From Homarus americanus (taxonomy: Eukaryota > Arthropoda > Malacostraca > Decapoda > Nephropidae), in assembly GCF_018991925.1 (NCBI RefSeq), contig NW_024735503.1:3575253-3639252 (forward strand): a stretch of DNA of 64,000 nucleotides, given 5' to 3'. The notes under the pieces are model-generated. The model worked only from the letters and a program-made list of their open reading frames with translations. It was not told the DNA's origin and searched no databases. Below are positions 1-11,390 of the stretch, piece after piece. Position 1 is the stretch's first letter, and the number at the start of each line of letters is the position of its first letter. The translations under genes and the position numbers were made by a program.

Positions 1-550
1 CATTAACGATCCTCTGTTGACAGGAAAAACATTGTCATTCCTCCTCTGCACATAAAACTTGGCATCATGAAGCAATTCGTCAAGGCCTTGATCATAGTGG
101 AGAGTGTTTCAGATATATATGCTCAACCTTTCCAAGTCTTAGCGACGAGAAGAAAAGGCAGGGATTTTTGATGACCTCAAATAAGAACACTACTCAGAGC
201 TCGACACTTCCTTGCAAAAATGACTGAGGCACAGGCAAGAACTTGGAATGCTTTCTCTAATGTGGTGCGGAACTTTAGGGAACAAGAAAGCGGACAACTA
301 TCAAGAAATTGTGGAAGAGCTGCTCTTGAGTTTACAAGCACTTGGATGCAGAATGAGTATCAAGGTTCACTACTTACACAGTCACTTGGACGAGTTTCAA
401 GAAAATCTGGGAGAAGTGAGCGAGGAGCAAGGGGAGCGCTTTCATCAAGACATTAAAGTAATGGAAGAACGTTACCAAGGTCGATGGGACTCGAACATGA
501 TGGCGGACTACTGCTGGAGTTTGATGAGACATTCCAGAAGCTGTACATAA
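1..550 (+). pseudogene. 3' fragment of a decayed, probably mobile-element-derived arthropod gene
   Basis: The segment encodes, over three frames, the C-terminal part of an uncharacterised protein family that I recognise as repeated in arthropod genomes. Visible blocks in order are PPLHIKLG..KQFVKAL (about 40-97), TLLRARHFLAKMTEAQARTWNAFSNVV (about 187-270, given here only as a landmark with its continuous part ending near 270), then LGNKKADNYQEIVEELL, a HSHLD..QENLG block, EEQGERFHQDIKVMEERYQG and DYCWSL ending at a TAA at 548-550. Frame changes are needed near 130-185 and again near 275-285, so no continuous product exists. The 5' part lies outside the window. The family's function is not known to me; its multicopy, decayed state suggests a transposable-element origin. 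Codon-level similarity across frameshifts, rather than a long open frame, is the evidence. Confidence 0.6.
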
Positions 551-958
551 GAGATCGGCCAAAAAGAGGAAGTTTATGTAACTGTAACTTGATCTTAATA
601 CTTGCACTATTTCTACCGTACATTAATTGTTTTTTTTTCACCCTTCAATGTTACATTTAAATATTATATGTGCATTAACTTTCCAATTTGATATTAACAA
701 TTTTTGGTTATAGAAAATACAAATTATAATGCTGAAAAAATTTATGTATACATGTTTAAACCGTCAATTTTGATCCAAAAGTTTACGTTTCCCAGCAAAA
801 GTGCAATATGGTATATCTCAAAAACCTGATGTGATAGACAAAAACCAAAGTCATATTTGGATTCTGCACCCCAAATTTACTTAAAATCCGTTTAAAAACC
901 TTGTGCCAGAAAAATTGTGTTGACCGGTGTTAGCAGTATATATAGGTCAGTCACGTGG
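551..958. other. AT-rich non-coding stretch downstream of the gene fragment
   Basis: No open frame of note. The stretch is AT-rich and follows directly on the stop codon of the fragment above, so it may be that element's 3' untranslated region. It ends where a LINE 3' end begins near 959. Confidence 0.5.
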
Positions 959-1140
959 GTGATGTCATTGTTTGCTGCCATGCAAGACAGTGGTTCATAT
1001 ACATTGGACGTCATATTCTAATTGAAGACAAATCAGTGTGGGCAGCAGCAAATTTGGGATAAACAGCAAGAATGTCCTCAAGCAACCCCGATTCAATGTA
1101 GTAATTACAAAGTTCATGACGAGGGGAGGCTGGGGAAGGT
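959..1140 (-). mobile_element. 3'-terminal fragment of an RNase-H-bearing LINE (LINE A)
   Basis: On the minus strand this encodes HELCNYYIE..LEDILAVYPKFAA and then a non-coding tail. The same blocks occur in the same order at 4385-4540 (minus), where they follow an RNase H domain and a zinc-knuckle-like CKLCDE...H....C motif. The fragment is therefore the last ~50 codons plus 3' end of the same LINE family. Sequence similarity between the two copies stops near 959 and near 4385, which marks the element's 3' end. Confidence 0.6.
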
Positions 1141-1488
1141 ATCCACAGCACAGCCTTATGTACGGGACGCAAACTGGTGTAAATACGGTATGTGACTTTA
1201 TAACAGGACCACGATGCGCACACATACACACACACACGGCAATAAACACAAAAACAGTTAAATAATATTATTACATACAAACAAACAAAAAATAGAAACG
1301 CTTACACACTTGTTTTAATATAAATTTGACCGATACAGCATTTACCACAACAAAGAGTTTTCGTGAGCCACCTGTAGCCAAAAACTCAATACATGTTATC
1401 CACTGCCAGAGAAACAAGCATTCCATCACGTTTAAAGCGCAACATTTTATATACAACACAAACATGTACATTTACACCTCAAAGGTAC
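1141..1488. other. No recognisable feature
   Basis: Unique-looking, AT-rich sequence with one short imperfect (CA)n near 1220-1238. No gene, RNA or repeat relationship was found within the window. Confidence 0.4.
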
Positions 1489-2237
1489 CGGAATATCAAC
1501 AAGTTCTCGCCAGAAGTTACAATTTAATTTAGGAAAGGAATGAAACCAGTGTTGAACAGAGGTGAACAGTGCTTAAGTCAGTGAGAACAACTCAACAGTA
1601 ACAGCCGAGTCGTACCCAAGTTAAACTTCACACAGTGAGGTCCCAGGAACCCAGTGATAACTGCCCGTGAGACCCAACAATAACCAGAGATGTGTTAATC
1701 CGTCTACGATAGGAAGGCCTGGGACCACACCTCACTCATATAACACCATCTGTGAGGGAATTACTACACCACGTGATGCCCCCCATAACACCATCTGTGA
1801 GGGAGTTACTACACCACGTGATACCCCCCATAACACCATCTGTGAGGGAGTTACTACACCACGTGAGGCCCCTAATAACACCATCTGTGAGGGAATTACT
1901 ACACCACGTGATGCCCCCCATAACACCATCTGTGAGGGAATTACTACACCACGTGATACCCCCCATAACACCATCTGTGAGGGAGTTACTACACCACGTG
2001 AGGCCCCTAATAACACCATCTGTGAGGGAACTACTAAACTACGTGAGGTCCCTCCTAACACGTGTTTGCTGTTCAACACCTACATTAATCTGTATGTTCA
2101 CTGTATGTTCCTTTACCTTTCTCTAATGAAGGCTTTTGTTAAACCACCAATGTATGTAATAAGTCATTTATGTCCAATGTATATTTTCAGCCTTCGGGCT
2201 GCAGAACTTTTTCAATAAACCGTTAATTATTATTATA
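1489..2237 (+). mobile_element. Non-coding retroelement with internal 45-bp minisatellite, copy I
   Basis: Similarity to the copy at 31308-32268 begins abruptly at GGAATATCAACAAG and runs through a ~240-bp leader, a block of 45-bp tandem units, a ~130-bp unique part and a shared 3' tail. The tail holds a perfect hairpin, CAGCC-TTCG-GGCTG at 2188-2201, then TTCAATAAACCGTT and a short (ATT)n. The same tail ends the LINE at 3231-4384 (minus) and its copy at 10879-11092, so this element appears to borrow a LINE 3' end. No protein domain is seen. There is no obvious tRNA-type A/B box in the leader, so it is not a standard tRNA SINE. Confidence 0.65.
1735..2050 (+). repeat. 45-bp minisatellite (about 7 units) in copy I
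   Basis: Units run from one ACACCATCTGTGAGGGA to the next at 45-bp spacing; most contain the palindrome CACGTG. Because 45 is a multiple of three, all frames stay open where one unit is open, giving 15-residue repeats (such as NTICEGVTTPRDTPH) that should not be taken as protein evidence. Confidence 0.9.
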
Positions 2238-2249
2238 CACACACACACT

Positions 2250-2440
2250 GAAATATATATATATATATATATATATATCAGCAGCCTCCGTCGTAAACCT
2301 AGACACTAGCGTAGAAGAGGGAGGGAGGGAGGGAGGGAGAAGAAAGAAAGGAGAGGGAGAAAATTAAGTCTACAATATATGGCTACCAATAATGGATTTT
2401 TTTGTGAGAGAGAGAGAGGGAGAGAGAGAGTTTTACCCAG
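2250..2440. repeat. (AT)n, (GGGA)n and (GA)n simple repeats
   Basis: An (AT)n run at 2257-2278, a GGGA-rich purine run at 2319-2360 and a (GA)n run at about 2406-2430. They abut the (ATT)n/(CA)n end of the retroelement. Confidence 0.85.
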
Positions 2441-2859
2441 CCACCCGGGAGATCCTGCTGAAAAACCGGATTAAAAAAAACTGTGGTTTATTTATCTTGT
2501 TAAAAGAACCTACTACTAATCTCTGCTTCAACCCCCTCCCTCCCCCCCTCCCGGAGCCAACCTCCAGCCTCACGCACGCTGAAGGAGAGCCTGGTAGTAA
2601 AGTGGGGCCTCCTGACGGGGACCAACTGACGCATTCACCTCACTGCCTGCGTTATTATCACCCGACGATACTAGTGGTCACGTTACGAGTGTCAGGTGTT
2701 AGACTACCAACCAATCCTTGAGCTCATCCAAGGGAGGAAGGAAGGAAGGAAGGAAGCGGGACATAATAAGGCGGGGGAGGGCAGGCGGGCCACTTGTACC
2801 TACTGTCAATATTTACCCAACTTGCTGTTATTACTGCTGGGGATCTACTGCCGCCACCC
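2441..2859. other. No gene; low-information spacer
   Basis: Mixed sequence with short polypyrimidine and (GGAA)n runs (2732-2756). No coding or RNA signal was found. Confidence 0.4.
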
Positions 2860-3215
2860 AGCCCAGCACGTCGCCCCACCACCACCCAGCCCACCACGTC
2901 GCCCACCGCCACCCAGTCCAGCACGTCGCCCACCGCCACCCCCAGCCCGGCGTCGCCCACCGCCACCACCAGCCCGGCATCGCCCACGCCACCCAGCCCG
3001 GCACGTCGCCCACCGCCACGGCACGTCGCCCACCGCCACCCAGCCCGGCACGTCGCCCACCGCCACTACTCACGCCACCAACCAAAGCAAACACCCGCTC
3101 GCCACTACCCAATGCTACCCATCACCTCCTCCCCTCACCATCACTTCCTGTCCCCTCACCATCACTTCCTCCACCATCACTTCCTCCTTCCTCACCATCA
3201 CCTCCTCACCACTTC
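2860..3215. repeat. C-rich minisatellites (CGCCCACCGCCACC-type, then CACCATCACTTCCTCC-type)
   Basis: From 2860 to about 3075, units of roughly 24-27 bp built on GCCCACCGCCACCCAGC and GGCACGTC. From about 3120 to 3215, units built on CTCACCATCACTTCCT. Long proline/histidine-rich frames here arise from the repeats. Confidence 0.8.
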
Positions 3216-3230
3216 CTCCTCCCTCATATT

Positions 3231-3310
<80 letters not shown>

Positions 3311-4384
3311 GGTTTATTGAAAGAGCAAAGGCAGCCGGAAGACTGAACATATACAGTTACATAATTGGGGAATAGGTCTCTTGATTTACAAATAATATAC
3401 AAGTAATATAAATGATACAAATATGACATATAATAACTAGGTGGGGAGAAGCTCAAACTGCAGGGCATTCCAACATAGTGACAGTGCAAAAAGTAAGAGT
3501 GACTGGGAGTGAACACACTGGTTGATTACAAGTTATTGATAATTTTTACAATGGTTGGGACTGGGCTATTCTTATAGTGATCAGTTCGTGCTCGTATGGG
3601 CTGGATGCGGTTGTGGTGTCGAACAGAAATTCTCGGGCGAGGGATCTCAGGTGGTAGTAGGAGCCGTTGTAGAGGATGGTGCAGAAGCTTCTCACCAAGT
3701 TTGCAAAGGAGGTCGTGGTGATGGTCAGTGAGAGCCGAGAGAGTCAGTGTGTTGAGCGCTTCTTGATATATGGAGTAGGAAGGGGAGAGAATATTGCATG
3801 CCCTCTTTTGCACTTTTTCTAGGTGTTTACGTTGTGTGGCATTTAGGGAGGAAGAGCAGGTAGGGGAGGCATAGGTGAGCTTGGGAAGTATGAATGTTGA
3901 GCAAACACTGAGGAGCTCGGGTGCAGGAACTCCGAGGGACTTGAGTCGGCAGAGGAGGTGGAGACGGAAACTTGAAGATTTGACAACTTCATTGACGTGT
4001 GGTTTCCAATTTAGTTTGTTGTCTATGGTGACGCCGAGGAGCTTAGTGGAATCTACAACCTGGAGTGTTGGGACCTAAAGTAATGGAAGGGGGTGGGACA
4101 ACATCGGAGGAGAGGTTGATGTATATAACCATGGTCTTGGTATGGTTGAAGGTGACGTGGTTGTTGGTGGCCCAGTTTTGGAGAGTGTACAATAAATCCT
4201 GAAGGGCGGTATAGTCGGGAGTAGAATTGTTAACACTGATCCCAATGGTGGAGTCGTCAACATATTTCCAGCGGGCAGGGGTTTCTCTTAGGGCATCATT
4301 GATAAGCATAAGGAAGCATAGTGGTCCCATCTTGGTACCTTGGGGGACGCCACAGGTGAGTGACTGAAAGGTCAGAGTCATGTG
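3231..4384 (-). mobile_element. 5'-truncated LINE with reverse transcriptase and hairpin/(ATT)n 3' tail (LINE B)
   Basis: Read on the minus strand the element begins near 4384 inside the reverse-transcriptase domain, continues to a stop near 3526, has a ~215-bp 3' untranslated region and ends in about 80 bp of (ATT)n at 3310-3231. The 3' region contains the hairpin CAGTC-TTCC-GGCTG (3332-3345) and TTTCAATAAACC. The tail matches those of the 45-bp elements and of the fragments at 10879-11092 and 51781-51856. It is truncated at its 5' end against the 3' end of another LINE at 4385. Confidence 0.75.
3526..4384 (-). pseudogene. Reverse transcriptase C-terminal half of LINE B
   Basis: The minus-strand frame starts with CGVPQGTKMGPLCFLMLIND (RT block around the template/primer grip) and reaches the catalytic box as KYVDDSTIG, the YxDD form, about 40 residues later. 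It continues through VDSTKLLGVTIDNKLNWKPH (about 4065-4005), a thumb-like region, EKVQKRACNIL, and ends QPIRARTDHYKNS...KIINNL before a stop. A frame change is needed near 4075. The first half of RT and any endonuclease are absent. The ending PIRARTD(H/R)YKNS is repeated at 10879-10965, showing the two tails belong to one family. Clade assignment is not possible by eye; it is a non-LTR type RT. Confidence 0.75.
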
Positions 4385-5702
4385 GGTGATAACACTGTTC
4401 ACAGCCACGCATGACAGTGGTTCATATACGAGTACATTAGAAGTCATATTCGATTTGAGGACTAACCACCTAGCAGCAAATTTTGGATAAACAGCAAGAA
4501 TGTCCTCAAGCGCTCATTCAACGTAATAATTACAAAGTTCATGATACAATAAGCCAGGTGGCCTAAAGTTTTTGATAGTGTCACATTCAATAATATAGTG
4601 TTCAAGTGTATGCTTTAAAGGTTCATCACAAAGTTTACATGCTGAGTGTTCCGGTATGGGTACAGCATTACTAACTTGCTAGATGTGTCTGTATCCTAGC
4701 CTATTTCTGGCCACGACTACATCACATTGTCTGGTTCTGTCCTTATGCTGGCCATACCGGTACCTCTTGTCACAAAATTTTTCATATTTACTAATGCTAC
4801 AACTACCAGGTCTCTGCATTTCTCAGTTCTTCAAGATCAGAGTTCATGATTCTGTCTTGAATGTTTGTAAGCGCAGCATTGGACAGGCCAAGGTCCAACA
4901 TTTTCTTTCTTACATGCCTCATTGGCGAGTCTAACAGCACGGTCATGATACCTAATTCCAACATGGGACGGAATCCACACGAATTCAATGCGAAAGTTTT
5001 TCACATTTCTTTTAATATCACAAACAACTTCAGACATAGAACCTGAAGGACTGTTCATTGATTTCAAAGCACTTTGGGAGTCACGGTATATCACCCCACC
5101 TCCATATTATTTAAATTAGTCTGTTGCTAAGTACATTCCCATAAGTTCAGTTTGTGCTGTGCTGGCCCAGTTGTTTAGCCTTTGCATGTTAGACACTATC
5201 ATCTCTTTTTCTTTATATATTATAAATGCACAACCTGTTCTACCTGTGCTTGTCTGCACAGACCCATCAGTAAAAGCATAACATTCACTTGATTTAATAC
5301 TCTCTATGTGTCTGTTAATAGTTTCTAGTGTGACACATCTCACCACATTTGCTTACTACTTACAGGAGTGTAATTAATAGGAACTGATATATCCAACCAA
5401 GGAGGAATGGCATTAATGGGCTTGTCTGGGGTGATTGGAACATTCAGTTTCAAGAGTTCTGCAACACTTTTATGAAGCCACGCCCCAAAGAGAGTCTTTT
5501 GTGGAAGGTTAGCGAGATTGTCGGGATTACTTGGATAGAACATCAACTCAATTTGAGCTGTAGTTTAGGACAATTGTTCTTCAAAACTTTGACACAAAAC
5601 ATGGTATTAAGTAGAGCTATCCTCTCAGATAGAGAGGGCAGCCTGAGCTCTTTCCTCATGTTTACAATTCTGGTTAATTTTGGGCATCCTAGAATGATGC
5701 GG
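4385..5702 (-). mobile_element. RNase-H-bearing LINE fragment (LINE A), minus strand
   Basis: Read right to left: a block RIILGCPKLTRIVNMRKEL (from 5702) typical of the stretch after RT in this kind of LINE, an RNase H domain (5346-4837), a zinc-knuckle-like C-x2-C...H-x4-C segment (about 4665-4600) and a 3' end at about 4385. Stops and frame changes occur throughout. RNase H here lies upstream of LINE B's RT on the same strand, the reverse of the order within one element, so these are two abutting elements. The RIILGC end is cut at 5702 by the solo LTR. Confidence 0.7.
4837..5346 (-). pseudogene. RNase HI domain of LINE A
   Basis: Motifs of the RNase H fold are readable in order: AFTDGSVQTSTGRTGCAF (first Asp), STAQTELMGMYLA (Glu), a stop near 5116, then IYRDSQSALKSMN (second Asp) and FVWIPSHVGIRYHDRAVRLA (final His/Asp region). 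RNase HI in LINEs removes the RNA strand after reverse transcription. The domain is split by a stop and a short frame interruption between 5116 and 5094, so it is a relic. RNase-H-bearing LINEs include the I/R1 groups; I cannot choose among them. Confidence 0.8.
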
Positions 5703-6974
5703 TGTCATGGGTTGCGTTAGGCTTACCCACGCAACCAATTCCAAAGTTTGTTTTACTTGAGATAAGACGCCCGGCGAGGCATAACTGGGACATGTATTTT
5801 CCATTAGTGTATGTTAGCCAGCCTTTAGGGAGGGTGGGCAGTGAAACAGTGTTGTACTGTTCATCACTTCACATCCAAAAACCTCATTTTAAGTAGTATC
5901 CCCTGAGCCATGGGTTAGTTAAGAAGTCGTCTTGACTCTCTCCCTCCTGAAAGGGCGTGGGACACCACACCACACAGAGTCCTCCACCGCCACTCCGTCC
6001 TGTGGACCGTCGTCGACATGAGACTAAGCGTGTTAACCTAGGTTGTTATCCCCGTGGAAATATCACGTGTGGATGCCTGGTTGTGACAAGAGCAATCCAG
6101 GCTGGCCTATCAAACCTACAGTAAATGGTTAATCAATTCACGCTTACAGAGTTCTCCTGCACGACACCCGTCTACAGTGACCGTGATCGACACGAGACTA
6201 AGTGTGTTAACCTAGGTTTGTTATCCCCGTGGAAATATCACGTGTGGAAGCCTGGTTGCGACAAAAGCAATCCAGGCTGGTCTATTGCACCTAAATGGTT
6301 AATTCAAGTCACGCTTACCAGTTCTCCTTGCCGCGACAACCGTCTACAGTGACTGTCAGTGACGCGAGACTATGTGTGGTAACCCAAGAGTACCTTTTGT
6401 TGTTATGGCCGTGGAAAGAAGTTCTTGTGCGGAAGCCTGTTTGCAACAAAAGCAATCCAGGCTGGCAGTAAATGTATCACTTGAAGAATTAAGGCTCTGT
6501 TAAGTCATACCAACAGTAGAGTAATCACACGTGTTCCCAAGTTGATAATTCCCTCTTTTAGAAGATTAATTTTATTACAGCGTGAACGTGAGTGACTCAC
6601 TCAAATATCCATGCAAATTGTAAATCATTGTATGGAAGCTTGACAAATAAATGTAAGTGCAATTATCTGCCCGTATCTGTGATCCTATCTTATTATTACT
6701 AAAGGTAATGACTGATTGGTTATGACAAAGTATAATCAATAACTTAGATGGCTGTTGGAAATTAATGGAATTCATTAAATCATCATTTATCAAGTATAAA
6801 TCATGAAATGTCGAGTGGTGGAGTGAACTTCAACGTAGATACACCATAATCTCCTGTAAGTAACCAGTGTGAAGGTATCGAACTCTACGGTAAGAAATAA
6901 GGAATACAACATATTATTATCTTTATATAATATAATCCATTCCTACTACCACCGATCCAACCAAAACTATGACA
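5703..6974. mobile_element. Solo LTR, copy 1 (1,272 bp)
   Basis: Starts TGTCATGGG and ends ATGACA, the TG...CA ends with short inverted repeat expected of a retrotransposon LTR. A second copy at 57638-58883 has the same ends and a clear 5-bp target duplication. Here the flanks are ATGCG (5697-5701, plus one extra G) and ACGCG (6975-6979), compatible with one duplicated 5-mer after a C-to-T change at CpG. The element interrupts LINE A. Internally it holds three ~174-bp repeats (starting near 6032, 6206 and 6379) with GTTAACCTAGG and TATCACGTG landmarks. No gag or pol sequence is attached. Confidence 0.65.
6030..6480. repeat. 174-bp triplication inside the LTR
   Basis: Three consecutive units share GTTAACCTAGG-like starts, CCCCGTGGAAATATCACGTG and AGCAATCCAGGCTGG. 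The third unit is the most diverged. The same arrangement is found at the corresponding place in the second LTR copy (about 57955-58390). Confidence 0.8.
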
Positions 6975-7105
6975 ACGCGAGTGGCTTCAGCTTTGTGCAT
7001 TAACCTCTGTCCTACGTGGCAGTGAACAGTGATACCATCCTCAGTGTCAAGACCTGACTGAATTACTCAGAGTAGGCAAACTGTACTCCAAGCTTAGTCA
7101 ATAAA
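6975..7105. other. Short flank, possibly the continuation of LINE A
   Basis: If the LTR is removed together with one target copy, the minus-strand frame reads ...EATR then IILGCPK, which would continue LINE A. The 130 bp are too short and too diverged to prove it. Confidence 0.3.
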
Positions 7106-8455
7106 TTTGTTAACCGTAAAACCTCCTCCATCACCATCAATTCATCCTCCATCACCATCACTTCCTCCTCCCCTCACCACCATCACTTCCTCCTCCCCTC
7201 ACCATCACTTCCTCCTCCCCTCACCATCACTTCCTCCTCCCCTCACCACCATCTCCTCCTTCCCTCCACCACCCATCTCCTCCTCCTCCCCTCACCACCA
7301 TCTCCTCGCCCTTCCCCCACCCACTGTCCTTCCTCCTCCCCCTCACCACCACATCTCCTCCTCCTTCCCTCCCACCACCATCACTTCCCACCCCCCCCCC
7401 CTCTCTACCAGCTCCTCCTCCTTCCCCTCCCACCCACCATCCCTTCCCTCCTCCACCATCCTTCCTCCACCCCTCACCATCACTTCCTCCACCCCACCCA
7501 TCCACCTTCCTCCTCCCCTCACCCTCCCTTCCCTAGTCCCCCTCCCCACCCATCCTTCCTCTTCCCCTCCTGTCCACTTCCTCCTTCACCATCACTTCCT
7601 CCTCCCTTCTGTCCACTTCCTCCTCCTCACCATCTTCCTCCACCTCACCCATCCTTCCTCTTCCCCTCACCATCACCATCACTTCCTCCTCCCCTCCCCA
7701 TCTTCCTCCTCCCCCTCTTGTCACTTCTCTTCCCCTCCTGTCCTTATCCTCCCTTCTGTCCTTCCTCCTTCTGTCTGCCTCCTCCTCCCCTCACCATCAC
7801 CTCCTCCTTCCCTCATATCATCTTTCCTCATCCCCCCTTCTCCCCCCTCTCGGCCAAGGGGAGTTATACCCCGTATAATCCAGTAAGTATTCCCCTCATC
7901 CCCTCACTCACCCAGAGGCTAAGGGCAGCCACAGCCTCTCGTGTACACCAAACTCCTCCCCTCACCACCCTCTCCTCCCCTCACTGTTACAAAGTTGAAG
8001 GGAGAAAAACCCATGGATGAGGGGAGAGACAACTTGTACCGCCAATCTATTATCTCCCCTCACCACCCTCTCCTCCCCTCATCCTCCCCCCTCTCCCCAC
8101 CTCTTCCCCCTTCTCCCTCCTCACCTCCTCCCCCCTCACCTCCTTCCCCCTCCTCACTACTCCACACAGAGATAAGGGGACATAATAATTAAAACCAGCA
8201 GCATCTCTCCTCCTCACCACCGCCAAGGTCCTCCTCCACGCACCACCCGCCAAAGTCCTCCTCCTCACCACACCACCAAGGTCCTCCTCCGCACCACCCA
8301 CCAAGGTCCTCCCTCACCCACCCACGCCAGGTCCCTCCTCCACCACCACCCACGCCAGGTTCTCCTCCACCACCACGCCAAGGTCCTCCTCCACTGCCCA
8401 CGCCAAGGTCCTCCTCCGCACCACCACGCCAAGGTCCTCCTAACACTTGGGCATG
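7106..8455. repeat. Pyrimidine-rich low-complexity block
   Basis: CTCCTCCCCTCACCATCACTT-like degenerate repeats to about 7850, less regular C/T-rich sequence to 8190, then CCACGCCAAGGTCCTCCTCC-type units (8220-8440). Frames through it are proline/serine-rich artefacts. Nothing else was seen. Confidence 0.8.
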
Positions 8456-8477
8456 ATGAGAGAGAGATGGGCAAGAA

Positions 8478-8560
8478 AAAAAGAAAGAAAGAAAGAAAGA
8501 AACGAACAAAAGAAAGAAAGAAACGAACGAAAGAAAGAAAGAAACGAACGAAGGAAAGAC
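8478..8560. repeat. (GAAA)n with AACGAACG interruptions
   Basis: AAGAAAGAAAGAAA runs broken by ACGAACG. Confidence 0.85.
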
Positions 8561-8659
8561 TAATGTTTATATCAGTTAAGTGTGTACGAAGCGACCACTA
8601 CCCACAACCCCGTCCCCGTCACTCACCCTTACTCATATCCAGATAACCTTCCCTAGACC

Positions 8660-8955
8660 ACCATTCATTCCCACCTACCATACCACTATTACCACTCATA
8701 CCCACCTACCATACCACTATTACCACTCATACCCACCTACCATACCACTATTACCACTCATACCCACCTACCATACCACTATTACCACTCATACTCACTT
8801 ACCATACCACTATTACCACTCATACCCACCTACCATACCACTATTACCACTCATACTCACTTATCATACCACTATTACCACTCATACCCCCTATCATACC
8901 ACTATTACCACTCATACCCACCTACCATACCACTATTACCACTCATACCCACCTA
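8660..8955. repeat. 31-bp minisatellite, about 9-10 units
   Basis: Unit built on CCCACCTACCATACCACTAT plus TACCACTCATA. The period is not a multiple of three, so the frame through it cycles. Confidence 0.9.
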
Positions 8956-10473
8956 CCACCCATTCTCTTTATCCCCACCAATCACCATCAACACAAACCC
9001 CCACACCCATCACCGCCCCACCACACACCCACCACACCCACAAGCACCGCCGCCCCTACCACACACCCTCAGCAACAGCCAAGGACGTCTGCCAGCACCC
9101 ATCGACCACACATCACCCCTCACACCAGTGCCCAGCTGTCCACACATTCCTCGCCCTCACCACCGCTGGAATTCCAGAGTCTGTCCTCAGAGCGGCACCC
9201 AGCCCCTGAGGCCGCCACGAGCACCCTTCAGTATACTGTAGATGAGAGCAAAGAAAAGAAAAATTCTACCGAGTTCCGAGGGCCCCTACACCACCCTCAG
9301 GAGTTCTCCATCACACCAGGTTAAAGTTAGTGTTTTTTTTTAAGTGTTAAGGTTACTCTCAAGAGCTCTCCTGCCTCCTGAGCGGCCAAAAGGTGCTCAA
9401 AGGAACCCTCGGTGTCTCTTAATGACTTCCTGAGAGCACTAAGGACCACTGCCCCAGGAGCATCCAGCTTGAGAACACTCACTGTGGTTATAGACGCCCC
9501 TCCTCCCCCCTCCTCTCCTTCCAGTAGCTTAAAAAAAAAACTCGGCAAGATCCATAACGTCTGCTCAAGCTCCATCCACCCTCCTTCCCAGAGAACCACC
9601 AACAATCCCCGTAAAAAATCCCCCCCGAGAAAAAGACGAACAATAAATTCCTTGCCAGTCACAAAAGACCCCCAGAGAGAGACCTTTAATCTCTCGGGGA
9701 TGTCACACGCCACCACATATCTCCCGGAACCCCCACAGGAACCCTAAAAATTCGCTCACTGGCAGTAGAAAGAGCGCGGTGGGGAGAGGAGGGGGGATTC
9801 CTATTAGTCCATCCCCCTTTCCCCTCCCCAAAGAGAGTACCGACACACAGACTTCCAATACCGTCCACAAGAGGTTCAAAGCACCGTCCCAGTGCCTCGG
9901 TTTTCCTGACGGAGCGAATGTGGGTTAGGGGTGAACCAGACCTGCCTACCTTTCACAGCCTGCGGGAGTAGGGCGAGGAAAGGATAAGCCAACCATCTCC
10001 TCTTTCCCCATTTTGAGTGGTAGGATAAAAGGGAGTAAAAATATAGGTCGGATCTGCCTCCCTCCCGTCCCTGGCCTTCCTCCCTCCGTCCCTGGCCTGC
10101 CTCCCTCCCGTCCCTGGCCTGCCTCACTACACATTCATACCGGCCTTAGACCCTCCTCTACCTGCCAGTCAGCTTCACAAAGCACCAGTTTAGTTACCTG
10201 TGAAGATACCAGGCCCGGGCCACAAGACCTGGGCCATCTTACCTAAGCTCACACACACATACACAGAAAGGCGACACTACACGTCTCCGGACCGACCTAT
10301 TGACACACACAGCCGGAAATAACACCCGATTTAAAGGGATGAATGCCAGGAGGGGGAGAGAGGGAGTGACTCGCCCCCCCTCGAAGTTGACACCCACCAG
10401 GGCATACGGCTTAACTGAAGCCCTCCCTCTTCCCTCCCTTATCTTTATACCTTCCATTCTGCCCCATTATAGC
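8956..10473. other. 1.5 kb without a supported gene
   Basis: C-rich sequence to about 9220, then mixed sequence. Frames of about 110-130 codons overlap on both strands at 9327-9747 but match nothing I know. At 10056-10130 there are three units of CCTCCCTCCCGTCCCTGGC type. Confidence 0.4.
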
Positions 10474-11092
<619 letters not shown>

Positions 11093-11355
11093 CACACACA
11101 CAAACAAACGTACACTACAAACACACACACACACACACACACACACGGGCGGGGGGGGGGGTACTAAACGCATCACGTGTTTGTGTCAAAAGATGGTAAT
11201 AAATCAAGTGTTTTCTGTGCGCGTTAAGGCGGGTGGACTAGGGTGTGGCACGCACAGCTGATGGCCTCATCCAGGTGCACGATTAACGAGGAGTGACAAC
11301 GAGTATTAACGAATATGACTGGGTGAGGATTAATGAGGATAATGATACTACTACT

Positions 11356-11389
<34 letters not shown>
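11093..11389. repeat. (AC)n, poly-G and (GT)n runs around a short spacer
   Basis: (AC)n at 11092-11145, a G run near 11146-11160 and (GT)n at 11358-11388. The spacer 11161-11350 shows nothing recognisable. Confidence 0.8.

Positions 11390-11390
<1 letters not shown>

Noticed and set aside
1667..2218. A 183-codon frame with 15-residue repeats
   Set aside because: The 45-bp unit is a multiple of three, so frames on both strands stay open; no start context or domain supports a protein.
2696..3346. Proline-rich protein frames
   Set aside because: Arise from C-rich minisatellites followed by (AAT)n.
5703..6974. Non-autonomous DNA transposon instead of an LTR
   Set aside because: The ends are TG...CA with a 5-bp duplication and only a short inverted match; the LTR reading fits better, though not proven without an internal region.
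9327..9747. Overlapping frames of 111 and 129 codons on opposite strands
   Set aside because: No recognised domain, no splice pattern and no repeat relation; not enough to call a gene.
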